Shown: positions 33,401 through 41,953 of the stretch, piece after piece | Layout: every line of letters starts with the position of its first letter | How positions within the stretch are numbered: position 1 is the first letter of the stretch | Assembly (NCBI GenBank): GCA_905202215.1 | Contig: CAJKRG010000021.1 | Location: forward strand, 1-42,021 | Reading direction: 5' to 3' | DNA from: an uncultured Porphyromonadaceae bacterium | Lineage (GTDB): Bacteria > Bacteroidota > Bacteroidia > Bacteroidales > Muribaculaceae | DNA length: 42,021 nt | The notes under the pieces: generated by a model | The model's database searches: none | Seen by the model: the letters and a program-made list of their open reading frames with translations, nothing else | Told to the model about the DNA's origin: nothing | Made by a program: the position numbers and the translations under genes

Positions 33401-36029
33401 GGTTCTCGATGCCGCTATGGTAGCAACGATGTACAACCGCGCCCTCGACAAGATCTATAAAGGCTCATGGCCTTCGGAATTCATGAAAGCGCCCGCTTAC
33501 GGCTGGCTCAACGCAAGCGTGCCATCCAACGGCCGTTACAGCCGCAATGTCAGCGCTCTCATCAATTACCTCGATGTCACCACCATCGAATGGCCTCAGT
33601 TCCGTTTCTTCAGCCCCTTCATGCTGGGAAATAATATTATGATTCGCGGCATTTCCTCAAAACAGAGAATGAATACTCTTGCCGCGGCAGCCGCTCCGCC
33701 AGACGGCGCGATGATGAAAAGTGTGGTGACGGAAGATTTAGCCGATATTGAGGTGGCCGCAGAAGCCGAAGAAGAAACTTTCGAGACCGGCAGCACCCGC
33801 GAGACCGAAACCGCTGATGATTTCGACTACCGTGCAGCCGAACTGCTGCAGGTGTTCTGGCAGCCTTCGCTCGTCGCCGATGCCGAAGGCAATATCGACC
33901 TCGTGTTTACCATGCCGAACGCCATAGGCTCATGGCAGTTCAGGGCTTTCGCATGGACACCCGGCCTTAAGGCCGCCGCCTACGCCGCCGAGTGCATGAG
34001 CACCAAGCCGGTCATGGTTCAGGCGAATCTGCCCCGCTTCCTGCGTCAGGGCGACAAGGCCCGCGTGCTTGCGACAGTCTACAACAACAGCGACACCGAT
34101 GCCGCGGTGGCAACTACCGTCGAGCTTTTCGACATCTCCACCGGCAAGACTACCTCGACCGCCGTCAGCAACGACAGCATAGCCAAGGGCGCCTCCGCCA
34201 TAGTGGCCATCGACATCGATGTACCCACCGACGCCTCGGCCATAGGCTACCGCGTGCGCTCCGTCTGCGGTGGCTTCTCCGACGGCGAACAGAGCGCTAT
34301 CCCCGTGCTGGCCTCCTCGGCTACAGTCATCGAAAGCACCGAGTTCTACCTCAACCCGAAGGAGACCAAGCCGTTCGAGTTCACCGTTCCCGCCGCCGGC
34401 GACGCCTCTATCACCCTCCAGTACTGCCAGAACCCCATCTGGACCGTCGTCAAGGCCATGCGCGGCATCTCCGAACCGGGCAATACCTCCAACCGCATTG
34501 TCAGCTCGCTCTTCTCGGCTCTCGCCGGCAAGCACATTACCGACAAGGACGCCAACATAGCATCGGCCATCGCCCGGTGGAAAGCCAACCCCGGCGAGGA
34601 GGCGCTTGTGTCCATGCTCGCCAAAAACGAAGATCTTAAGAAACTGCTGCTCGACCAGACTCCCTGGGTGCAGACTGCCAAAGACCAGACTGCGCGCATG
34701 AGTTCGCTCAGCGACCTTCTCGACCCCGAAACCACCGCAAAAGCCATCGCCAGACGCACCGAAGACCTCGCCAGGCTCCAGAACCGCGACGGCGGTTTCG
34801 CATGGGGGCCCTGGAGCAAAGAATCATCGGTATGGGCTACCGAAACCGTTCTGACCACCCTCGGAATAGCCAATTCGCTCGGTATGCTTCCGACCGACGG
34901 CTCTCTCGCTGCCATGCTCCAGCCTGCTTTCGACTACCTGCAGAAAGAGGCAGCCAAGCCCAAACGCCCCGAAACAGATCGTAATCTCGCCCTTATAGCA
35001 GCTATGCTGCCCGATCTTAAGATACGGCCAGAAGCCGACCGAATATTACGCGCCATAGTAGCCTCCATTGCCAAGAACTGGCGCAAAGGCGGCACTGTCG
35101 ACAAGGCATACGACATTCTCATTCTCAAGGCCAACGGCCGCGAGGCGCTCGCCAAAGAGGTTCTCGCCTCCGTGGGACAGCACGGTGTCGTGCAGCAGGG
35201 CAAAGGCCTCTGCTTCCCCAATGTCAGCGACGTGCGCGGATATGCGACCATAATCCAGGCCTACGCCGCCATGGGCGCGCCCGCCGAAGACATCGACGCC
35301 ATGCGCCAGTGGATTACGGTCTACGCCCAGGCCACCGACAACCTCGGCGCATGCAACCCCGACTACATCATAGCATCGGTGCTCCTGACAGGCTCCGACT
35401 GGACCTCGGTTCCCGTGAGCGAGAACGTGACGGTCAACGGGCGTCCGCTCGAGATCGGCAAGATCGAGAGCGCCACAGGATATTTCGCACAGCCCCTCGA
35501 CACCGATGGCCGCAATCCTCTTGTCATTACCGTGCGACCGAATGGAGTAACGCCTTCCTACGGCTCCGTCATATCGGTAGGACGCCGCCCGATGGCCTCT
35601 GTAAAGGCCAAGGCAGGCAGCGATGTCTCGGTAGAGAAGCGTGTGCTTGTGCAGCGCGGCGGCGAGTGGGTGGAGACAACAGCCTTCGCCCTCGGCGAGA
35701 GAGTGCGGGTGCAGCTCGTCATCAAGGCCCGACGCGACGTGCAGTATGTGACTGTCGACGACGAGCGCCCGGCGGCATTCGAGCCTGTCGACCAGCTTCC
35801 GGGCTACATCTACGACGGCGGACTCGGCTTCTACCGCGAGAACGGCGATGCCGCCACACGCCTCTTCATCGGCTTCCTCCCCAAAGGCACATATCATGTG
35901 GCCTACGACATGACAGCCGCCGTGGCAGGCTCGTTCATATCGGGAATCGCCACGCTCCAGAGCCAGTACGCGCCTGAAATAACAGCACACAGCGGCGCGT
36001 CCGCCATAACAGTCAGCAGCGCCGAATGA
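30483..36029 (+). CDS. Alpha-2-macroglobulin family protein lacking the thioester
   Basis: An 1848-aa exported protein with a signal peptide (1-23). Bacterial relatives are thought to trap proteases or guard the envelope. The central MG domains (about 470-900) include the recognisable Y-D-V-K-L-M-T-D-R-A-L-Y-H-P-G-D-T-V-R segment. The A2M core follows a flexible, acidic stretch (about 1075-1115), which is the likely bait region. In the thioester domain (about 1330-1560) the place of the C-x-E-Q motif is N-T-S-N (1334-1337), so no thioester can form. The helix repeats L-Q-N-R-D-G-G-F-A-W-G-P-W are retained. The ATG at 30483 begins the signal peptide. Its end overlaps the helicase gene by 4 bp, making it first gene of a four-gene plus-strand set. 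Confidence 0.9.
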   Translation: MRKTLFLIFNAIAALFISHHMTAQTPDFKTPDFAYPKTVEADAKALLKKASGFSGDAAAATRLRATLELCAAQIQIDRNSAFAQPALIAEQADASTGTGRAMLLALEATKYAQIYSNNSWKYDRVDAPLEPYPADVSEWSGKQFQTRIAQLFDEAMQIDAPTPLNVFEASLEYSPEALQYIPTVQDFIRYKAFTVLDECGCEAKAAAIADEAFASAPQGSPSYFFWAVKKYNNDKKTLQDIYTRNAGVEAARFLLQNIVDTPYYDYGIYEEEPETDASEKARHTARDRKITMIRESLDKFPSWYGNASLSNSLAQLTQPKVTYTYPSMIAPGADIKISCDYSFAKNIEAALYTVPANKNGIDAESLLKQRKLVSASYVPSATDGKTDIILTAPGAGTYALLVTVDGKPSIDRWNVPEIMVTPLIGFAINGCRENAVIAVDYTTGMPLAGVTVKSNEISYRRNARTISKTIGKTGDDGFLICDAQKPESGNRYYTFTYNGHTYSFDNSIRMMVFADGTRTTERYDVKLMTDRALYHPGDTVRWAVAVSRLGIGKHDVPVAAADMKLTVEFRDANGQPAGSADVTTDRFGRAIGSFPTKEGVLTGSYSFRINEISSFYGNVMVSDFKLPTFEAKIDRIERDIPAAGDVRVTGSARTFTGMAVAGAKVSMTLTGAHRWRWFAPAAELASYDTVTASDGTFSFDIPATVFKSDKEKFTDFIVKATVTSLTAETAETSRNFTIGKPYFLSMSGTPRYADTSKPVSAVFEAYNADDEQVNISVNWVLGVADGDSLKSVVARGSAVTGQPATLDLGAVPAGVYTFRIEAADTTLASPLMASTITLYNVGRNQVPETDSPLFVPVSDYRPDGRSVGILAGNSGSDRICVFVAVRSGENLVSFRREMLKPGFSHIKVDVPASSDKLQILLSTVRSGNVFTEDVTVARPAEAPVKVYAESFRDKLTPSLGETWRFRLTDGEGKVLDAAMVATMYNRALDKIYKGSWPSEFMKAPAYGWLNASVPSNGRYSRNVSALINYLDVTTIEWPQFRFFSPFMLGNNIMIRGISSKQRMNTLAAAAAPPDGAMMKSVVTEDLADIEVAAEAEEETFETGSTRETETADDFDYRAAELLQVFWQPSLVADAEGNIDLVFTMPNAIGSWQFRAFAWTPGLKAAAYAAECMSTKPVMVQANLPRFLRQGDKARVLATVYNNSDTDAAVATTVELFDISTGKTTSTAVSNDSIAKGASAIVAIDIDVPTDASAIGYRVRSVCGGFSDGEQSAIPVLASSATVIESTEFYLNPKETKPFEFTVPAAGDASITLQYCQNPIWTVVKAMRGISEPGNTSNRIVSSLFSALAGKHITDKDANIASAIARWKANPGEEALVSMLAKNEDLKKLLLDQTPWVQTAKDQTARMSSLSDLLDPETTAKAIARRTEDLARLQNRDGGFAWGPWSKESSVWATETVLTTLGIANSLGMLPTDGSLAAMLQPAFDYLQKEAAKPKRPETDRNLALIAAMLPDLKIRPEADRILRAIVASIAKNWRKGGTVDKAYDILILKANGREALAKEVLASVGQHGVVQQGKGLCFPNVSDVRGYATIIQAYAAMGAPAEDIDAMRQWITVYAQATDNLGACNPDYIIASVLLTGSDWTSVPVSENVTVNGRPLEIGKIESATGYFAQPLDTDGRNPLVITVRPNGVTPSYGSVISVGRRPMASVKAKAGSDVSVEKRVLVQRGGEWVETTAFALGERVRVQLVIKARRDVQYVTVDDERPAAFEPVDQLPGYIYDGGLGFYRENGDAATRLFIGFLPKGTYHVAYDMTAAVAGSFISGIATLQSQYAPEITAHSGASAITVSSAE

Positions 36030-38161
36030 AATATCTCGAAGCGCTCAACGAACGCCAGACAGAGGCCGTGACCACGACCGAAGGCCCCGTACGCGTCATA
36101 GCCGGTGCGGGCACGGGCAAGACCCGCGCCCTCACCGCGCGTTTCTGTTTTCTCACCGACATGCTCGGCATAGACCCATCGGCCATACTCTGCGTAACCT
36201 TCACGAACAAGGCCGCCGCCGAGATGAAAGAACGTATACGCGCAATGCTCGGCGATTTCGACCTCGGATATATATGCACTTTCCACTCGTTCTGCGTGCG
36301 TCTGCTGAAGGAAGACATTCATGTGCTCAACTATCCGGCCAATTTCATCATAATCGACGAAGACGACCGAGTGGCGCTCCTACAGAAGGTGTATACCGAC
36401 ATGGGCCTTACCCTGAAGGAACTGCCGATAAACCGCGCCACCGACTACATATCGCAACGCAAGTCGGCACCAGGCGACGACTATCTACGCTACGTCGAGG
36501 AGCTGAACAACACCGGCCTGCTCGGCCGCAGCGAACGCAACGCCGACCGTTTCGACGAAATATTCCAGCGATATATCTACGAACAGAAAAAAAACTTCGC
36601 CGTCGATTTCGACGACATAATAATATTCGCCGCATATATCCTGCGCAAATACCCCGACATACTCCTCAAATGGCAGCAGCGCATGCAGTATGTGATGGTC
36701 GACGAATTTCAGGACGTCAGTCCGCGCCAGTATGAGATCGCCCGTATGCTCGCGGGCGGTCACGGAAATCTCTTCATCGTCGGCGATCCCGACCAGACCA
36801 TATACTCGTGGCGCGGTGCCGACGTGAAACTCTTCCTCAACTTCGACAGAATCTATCCGGCGTCCACGACAATAGTCATGGACGCCAACTATCGCTCCAC
36901 ACCCGAGATAATCCGCGCGAGCAACGCCCTTATAGCCCACAACACCGACCGCTATCCCAAAGAACTGCACGCCGTCGGCGACAGCGGCGACAAGCCCCTC
37001 GTCAACCACGCCCGCACCGAAAAAGCCGAGGCCCGGTGGATGGCCGACACGATAGCAGGTCTTGTCGAAAGCGGCGCCAGGCTATCCGACATAGCCATTC
37101 TCTACCGCGCCCACCATCTGTCGCGTGTGATTGAGGAAACTCTGATAAAACACGGCATAATCTACCGCATATACAGCGGCACGGCATTCTACCGCCGCCG
37201 CGAGGTCAAGGACGTGATATGCTACCTGCGCATGCTTGTCACCGCCGACGATCTCGCCTTCGAACGCACATTCAACGTGCCTCCGCGAGGTTTCGGCAAG
37301 AAAAAGACCGCATTCCTGCGGGCCGAAGCCGAGCGCACCGGCGCGACTCTCATGGAAACCCTGCGCGCAAATATCGACAATCCCGTGCTCCGGGGCAGCA
37401 AGGGCCGCGAGTATATCAACGCAATCGACACCGCCGCCGTGCTGGTGGGCAAGCTGAGCCTCGGCGACCTCATGCAGCGCGTGCTCGACCTGTCGGGCTA
37501 CGAGGAAATGCTGCGCGGCCTCAGCGAGTGGGAGCGACTCGACAATCTCGCCGAACTGAAAAGAGCCATAGAGGAGGCAGGGCACGACGATGACGCCACT
37601 CTCGAAGATTTCCTTGCACGCGTGGCCCTCATGACGGGTATGGACGCCGAACAGGCCGATGTCCCTGCCGTAAAACTAATGACCGTGCATACGGCCAAGG
37701 GCATGGAGTTTCCCTACGTGTTCATATGCAGCCTCAACGAGGCCTCATTCCCGTCGCGCCGCTGCTCGGGTCCCGAAGAAATCGAGGAAGAGCGCCGTCT
37801 GGCCTACGTGGCCATGACACGCGCCGAAAAGGGTCTCTTCATGAGCGACAGCGAAGGCTTCAACCACGACAACACGGGCAAGACGCCCTCGCGCTTCCTC
37901 TACGAGGCCGGAATAGAAAATCTCCGCTTCGACCGTCCCCTGCCGCCGCAGACACCGCTTCCTCCGCCGCCCCGGACATCCGGGGGCAAGGGGCGCCTCG
38001 CCAGCGGCGATATGGTCGAACACCCGGTCTTCGGCCGCGGGCTTGTGATGGAAGTCGACACCGCCAGAGAAACCTACACCGTCCAGTTCGACAAAATGCC
38101 CACCCCGCGCACCCTCCGCTTCGCCGCCCCACTTTCTAAAATTGTGAATTATGGATTATGA
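36026..38161 (+). CDS. UvrD/PcrA-type DNA helicase
   Basis: An ATP-driven 3'-5' helicase of superfamily 1A that acts in DNA repair and clearing of stalled complexes. The 711-aa protein has the Q motif (N-E-R-Q-T-E-A-V), Walker A GAGTGKT (27-33), Walker B VDEFQD (225-230), G-D-P-D-Q-T-I-Y-S-W-R-G-A and the late motif V-A-M-T-R-A. The C-terminal 45 residues (G-D-M-V-E-H-P-V-F-G-R-G-L-V) match the Tudor-like tail by which PcrA/UvrD binds RNA polymerase. The last six residues (IVNYGL) and the stop codon are encoded by the start of a word-type repeat. Overlap of 4 bp with the preceding gene suggests coupled translation. Confidence 0.94.
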   Translation: MKYLEALNERQTEAVTTTEGPVRVIAGAGTGKTRALTARFCFLTDMLGIDPSAILCVTFTNKAAAEMKERIRAMLGDFDLGYICTFHSFCVRLLKEDIHVLNYPANFIIIDEDDRVALLQKVYTDMGLTLKELPINRATDYISQRKSAPGDDYLRYVEELNNTGLLGRSERNADRFDEIFQRYIYEQKKNFAVDFDDIIIFAAYILRKYPDILLKWQQRMQYVMVDEFQDVSPRQYEIARMLAGGHGNLFIVGDPDQTIYSWRGADVKLFLNFDRIYPASTTIVMDANYRSTPEIIRASNALIAHNTDRYPKELHAVGDSGDKPLVNHARTEKAEARWMADTIAGLVESGARLSDIAILYRAHHLSRVIEETLIKHGIIYRIYSGTAFYRRREVKDVICYLRMLVTADDLAFERTFNVPPRGFGKKKTAFLRAEAERTGATLMETLRANIDNPVLRGSKGREYINAIDTAAVLVGKLSLGDLMQRVLDLSGYEEMLRGLSEWERLDNLAELKRAIEEAGHDDDATLEDFLARVALMTGMDAEQADVPAVKLMTVHTAKGMEFPYVFICSLNEASFPSRRCSGPEEIEEERRLAYVAMTRAEKGLFMSDSEGFNHDNTGKTPSRFLYEAGIENLRFDRPLPPQTPLPPPPRTSGGKGRLASGDMVEHPVFGRGLVMEVDTARETYTVQFDKMPTPRTLRFAAPLSKIVNYGL

Positions 38162-38244
38162 ATTATGTTTTCTCATCAAAACTCATCATTCCTGATTCAT
38201 AATTAAATTCAATTCATCATTCATAATTCATCATTCATAATTTG
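38144..38244. repeat. Word-type inverted repeat between helicase and HAD genes (locus e)
   Basis: The left arm (38144-38167) repeats GTGAATTATG, GATTATGAATTATG. The right arm (about 38190-38244) repeats the reverse complement: GATTCATAATTA, TTCATCATTCATAATTCATCATTCATAAT. The repeat covers the last codons of the helicase gene on one side and the TTG start codon of the HAD gene on the other. Confidence 0.8.
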
Positions 38245-39084
38245 AATAAGACTTTATATGTCAGCGACCTCGACGGCACTTTGCTCGGCTCCGACAGCCG
38301 GGTGTCGGAGCGGTCTGCCCGAATCATAAGCGAACTGTCGCACGCCGGAGCCGATATCACCGTCGCTACGGCCCGCACTCCCGCCACCGTAGTGCCTCTG
38401 CTTGCCGATACTTTCACACGCCCCGATGCCATAGTAATGACGGGCGCCGCGACATGGAGCCGGCGCGACAACGCCTTCGGAACCATACACTATATGCCCG
38501 AGGCCGACGTAGTGGCCGGACTGACGCTCTGCGCCGCCATGGACGTGCACCCCTTCGTCTACACAATGCGCGCCGATGGCTCGATGCTTGACGTATATCA
38601 CGCCGCCGTCGCCATGAACAAGGCCGAAGAAAGCTTCTATCTCGAACGCGTCCATCTGCGGCTGAAACGTTTCCACACAGGCACTCCGTTGCCTCCGGTA
38701 TCTCTGCCACGCACCATGCTCTTTTTCGCCATGGGCGAGCGCGCAAGAGTCGAGAAAGCCGCCGAAGCCCTTCGTAAACACACCGAATGCGCCGTATGCT
38801 GCTATCCCGACATCTTCAATCACAATGTGGCCAATCTCGAAGTCTTCGCTCCGGGCGTATCCAAGGCGGCCGCCGTGCTTGAGCTGAAAAAAAGAATAGG
38901 AGCCGACCGCCTTGTCGTTTTCGGCGACAATCTCAACGATCTGCCCATGCTCGCCGCAGCCGATGTCGCCGTCGCGGTCGAAAACGCCTTTCCCGAAGTC
39001 AAAGAACATGCCGATATCGTCATAGGCCCCAATTACACCGATTCTGTAGCACAATATATACTTCAGGACTATACCCGTCAATGA
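38242..39084 (+). CDS. HAD-superfamily hydrolase, Cof type (IIB)
   Basis: A 280-aa cytoplasmic phosphatase probably acting on sugar phosphates or nucleotides. Motif I is D9-L-D11-G-T with the two catalytic aspartates, a cap domain fills about 85-190, and the last motif is G-D-N-L-N-D-L-P-M-L. The start is a TTG at 38242: the family's first strand begins directly after it, and an in-frame stop (38224-38226) rules out an upstream ATG. The start codon lies in the right arm of a word-type repeat. It overlaps the TPR gene by 4 bp. Confidence 0.85.
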   Translation: MNKTLYVSDLDGTLLGSDSRVSERSARIISELSHAGADITVATARTPATVVPLLADTFTRPDAIVMTGAATWSRRDNAFGTIHYMPEADVVAGLTLCAAMDVHPFVYTMRADGSMLDVYHAAVAMNKAEESFYLERVHLRLKRFHTGTPLPPVSLPRTMLFFAMGERARVEKAAEALRKHTECAVCCYPDIFNHNVANLEVFAPGVSKAAAVLELKKRIGADRLVVFGDNLNDLPMLAAADVAVAVENAFPEVKEHADIVIGPNYTDSVAQYILQDYTRQ

Positions 39085-41948
39085 AACCGATCACATTCAT
39101 AGCCGCCGCAACCTTCTCGGCTCTGGCGGCAACAGCACAGATAAACAATCCGACCAATACGGGCGACATGCTCCGCGCCGAAGCCTTCTACAGCGCCGGC
39201 GACAGCGAAGCCGCGCTCGACCAGCTCAGACAACTCGATCCCGAGGCACTCGATGCCGGGACCGCACTCGCAGCGGCATGGCTCAGCGCCCGAGTCCTTT
39301 TCGCCGACGGGCAGTATGCCGCAGCCCGCGCGGCCTTCGCGACCTTCGACACCGACTATCCGGCATCACCACTGCGCACTCTCTGCCGCAAATATATGGC
39401 CGACTGCCTCTTCGCTTCCGGAGACTACGCCAAGGCGCTCGCGGCATATACCCGCATAGATGCCGACGGTCTCGACAGCTTCCAGACTGCCGAACTGCAT
39501 TACCGCACCGGTTTCTGCGCCCTTGAAAAAGGCGACATGGAGCTTGCCCGCCGCGAATTTGCCGCCGCGGCCTCCGGCGCAGACTACGGCTCTGCCGCCC
39601 GTTTCCATATGGGGGCCATCGACTATGCCCGCGGCGACTATGCTTCAGCAAAAGCCCTTCTGCGGCAGACAGACACATCGAAAGCTCCGGGCGACATGGC
39701 CGACTATTATCTCGCATGCATAGACCTCGCCGACGGAAACTATGCGCAGGCCGCAGCCACAGCGCGGGCCATGATGCAGCGGCGAAGTCTCTCTCCCGAA
39801 GCCGAAGCTCAAATGCACCGCGTGGCCGGCGAAGGCCTCTTCCGCAGCGGCTCGCGCTCCGAGGGTCTCCGCGAGCTCCGCGCATATCTTGCGGCAGTGA
39901 AAGATCCGGCTCCCGAAGCATGCTATTTCGCCGGACTCGGCGAATACGACGACGGAAACTATGCCGAGGCCGTAGCGCTTCTCGACAAGGCCACGGACTC
40001 CGGCGATCCCGCGGTCGTGCAGTCGGCATATCTCTATATCGGACAGGCCCTTCATCACCGCGGCGACAATGATGCCGCCATTCTCGCCTTCGACAAGGCT
40101 GTGAAGACCGACGGCAGCGACAGCTCCGTGCGCGAGGCGGCATACTACAACTACGCCGTGGCCCGCTCGGAGGGCGCACACGTGCCCTTTGCCTCCTCGG
40201 CCGATATTTTCGAGAATTTCCTGCGCCTCTATCCCGCCGCAACCTATTCCGACCGCGTGCGAGGCTATCTCGCCGACGGATATATGGCCGACAAGGACTA
40301 TGCCCGCGCCCTCGCCAGTCTCGACGGCATAGCGTCTCCGGGCAAGCGCACACGCTCAGCCAAACAGCGGCTGCTCTATCTTCTGGCTGCCGACGAACTC
40401 GCCGCCGGAAACCTCGCGTCGGCCCGCTCCCGTCTCGACAGAGCGAGAGAGTATGCCGACGCCGACGCGGCCACTGCCGCCGAAATCACCCTGCTCCGGG
40501 GCCGTCTTGAGGCCGCCGCAGGCAATAACGGGCAGGCAGCCGCCGAATACCGCCGCTATCTCGCCTCAAAAGCCTCCAAAACCAATGCGACTGTGGCCCG
40601 CTATGGCCTCGGATACGCACTGATGGCCGAAGCCGACTATGAGGGAGCCCGCAGTGCGTTCGCTCTCATCGAAAACGACCGCAGCCTCACGCCCGCGCAG
40701 CATGCCGATGTACTCAACCGCCTCGGTGACATCGCATTCGCCAAAACAGATTTCAAGGAGGCCGCCGCACTCTATCGACGTGCCTACGACGCCGCACCGG
40801 CCTCGGGCGACTATGCTGCCTTCAACGGGGCGCGCATGCTCGGTTTCTCGCGCGACTACGAGGGCAAACTACGGGCCATCGATGCATTCATGACCGAATT
40901 TCCGCAGTCCGTCCTCATTCCGGATGCCTTGCTCGAGCGCACACAGGCCCTCATCAGCCTCGGACGCAACAAGGATGCAGTCGACACCTACAGACGTCTC
41001 ATCGAGGCATATGCCGGAACTCCGCAGGGACGCCGCGGCTATCTCGAGATGGCCATGACGCTGCTCGACATGGGCCGCAAGGACGAGGCCGCCGCAGCAT
41101 ACCGCGATGTGATATCCAACTACCCCACATCGGAAGAAGCCCTTCAGGCCTCCGGACTTCTCAAGAACATCTACGCTTCCGACGGCCGCGGCGACCAGTA
41201 TCTGGCCTTCATGGAAAGCGTCGAAAACGCGCCCCAGGTCAGCGCCGACGATACCGAGCGTCTCACCTACGAAGCCGCTGCCGCAGCCAACCGTCGCGAC
41301 GGCGATATCTCGGCCCTGCGCAAATATCTCGAACGTTTCCCAGATGCGCCCCATGCCCCTGAGGCTCTCCATACAGTCGCTCAGGCGGAATACGAGGCAG
41401 GCCGCATACCCGAAGCCCTCGAACTTTTCAAGAGTCTTGAGGCGAAGGCGCCCAATTCGGCGCTTGCCACCGACGCCCGTCTGGGCATAATGCGCTCGGC
41501 CCGCGATCTGGGCGACTACGCCCTTGCCGGCAGCACGGCCGAAACCATCATCAACTCCTCGGCCGCGCCGGCCGCACTTTCGGAGGCCATATATACACGC
41601 GGCCTTGCCCTCGATGCCGACGGCGACACGGCGGGAGCGATAGAGTTGTGGCAATCACAGGCAGCCGATACCAAAAACATATTCGGTGCCAAGAGCGCAT
41701 TCCATGCCGCCGAGGCGCTGTTCGAGTCAGGCGAAACCGACAAGGCGCTCGCGGCCGTACAGAAATTCACCGGCAGCGGGTCGCCGCACGCCTACTGGGT
41801 AGCGCGTGGCTTTATCCTCATGAGCGACATATACCGTAAAAAAGGCAAAGACTTCGAAGCCCGCGAATATCTCGAAGCCCTCCGCGACAACTACCCCGGC
41901 ACCGAAACCGACATCCTCTCCATGATCGAGTCGCGCCTCTCCGAATAA
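39081..41948 (+). CDS. Large secreted TPR-repeat protein
   Basis: The 955-aa product has a signal peptide (1-19, ending ATAQ) and then a long chain of tetratricopeptide repeats of about 34 residues, seen in the recurring A-x-F-Y-x-x-G-D-x-x-A-A-L-x-x-L, Y-x-x-A-x-x-x-Y and F-P-x-x-x-x-A-x-x-A-L pattern from residue 30 to the end, with at least 20 units. Such periplasmic solenoids hold protein complexes together in the envelope. It is the last gene of the set and is followed by hairpin repeats. I cannot name a partner. Confidence 0.88.
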   Translation: MKPITFIAAATFSALAATAQINNPTNTGDMLRAEAFYSAGDSEAALDQLRQLDPEALDAGTALAAAWLSARVLFADGQYAAARAAFATFDTDYPASPLRTLCRKYMADCLFASGDYAKALAAYTRIDADGLDSFQTAELHYRTGFCALEKGDMELARREFAAAASGADYGSAARFHMGAIDYARGDYASAKALLRQTDTSKAPGDMADYYLACIDLADGNYAQAAATARAMMQRRSLSPEAEAQMHRVAGEGLFRSGSRSEGLRELRAYLAAVKDPAPEACYFAGLGEYDDGNYAEAVALLDKATDSGDPAVVQSAYLYIGQALHHRGDNDAAILAFDKAVKTDGSDSSVREAAYYNYAVARSEGAHVPFASSADIFENFLRLYPAATYSDRVRGYLADGYMADKDYARALASLDGIASPGKRTRSAKQRLLYLLAADELAAGNLASARSRLDRAREYADADAATAAEITLLRGRLEAAAGNNGQAAAEYRRYLASKASKTNATVARYGLGYALMAEADYEGARSAFALIENDRSLTPAQHADVLNRLGDIAFAKTDFKEAAALYRRAYDAAPASGDYAAFNGARMLGFSRDYEGKLRAIDAFMTEFPQSVLIPDALLERTQALISLGRNKDAVDTYRRLIEAYAGTPQGRRGYLEMAMTLLDMGRKDEAAAAYRDVISNYPTSEEALQASGLLKNIYASDGRGDQYLAFMESVENAPQVSADDTERLTYEAAAAANRRDGDISALRKYLERFPDAPHAPEALHTVAQAEYEAGRIPEALELFKSLEAKAPNSALATDARLGIMRSARDLGDYALAGSTAETIINSSAAPAALSEAIYTRGLALDADGDTAGAIELWQSQAADTKNIFGAKSAFHAAEALFESGETDKALAAVQKFTGSGSPHAYWVARGFILMSDIYRKKGKDFEAREYLEALRDNYPGTETDILSMIESRLSE

Positions 41949-41953
41949 ATCCT

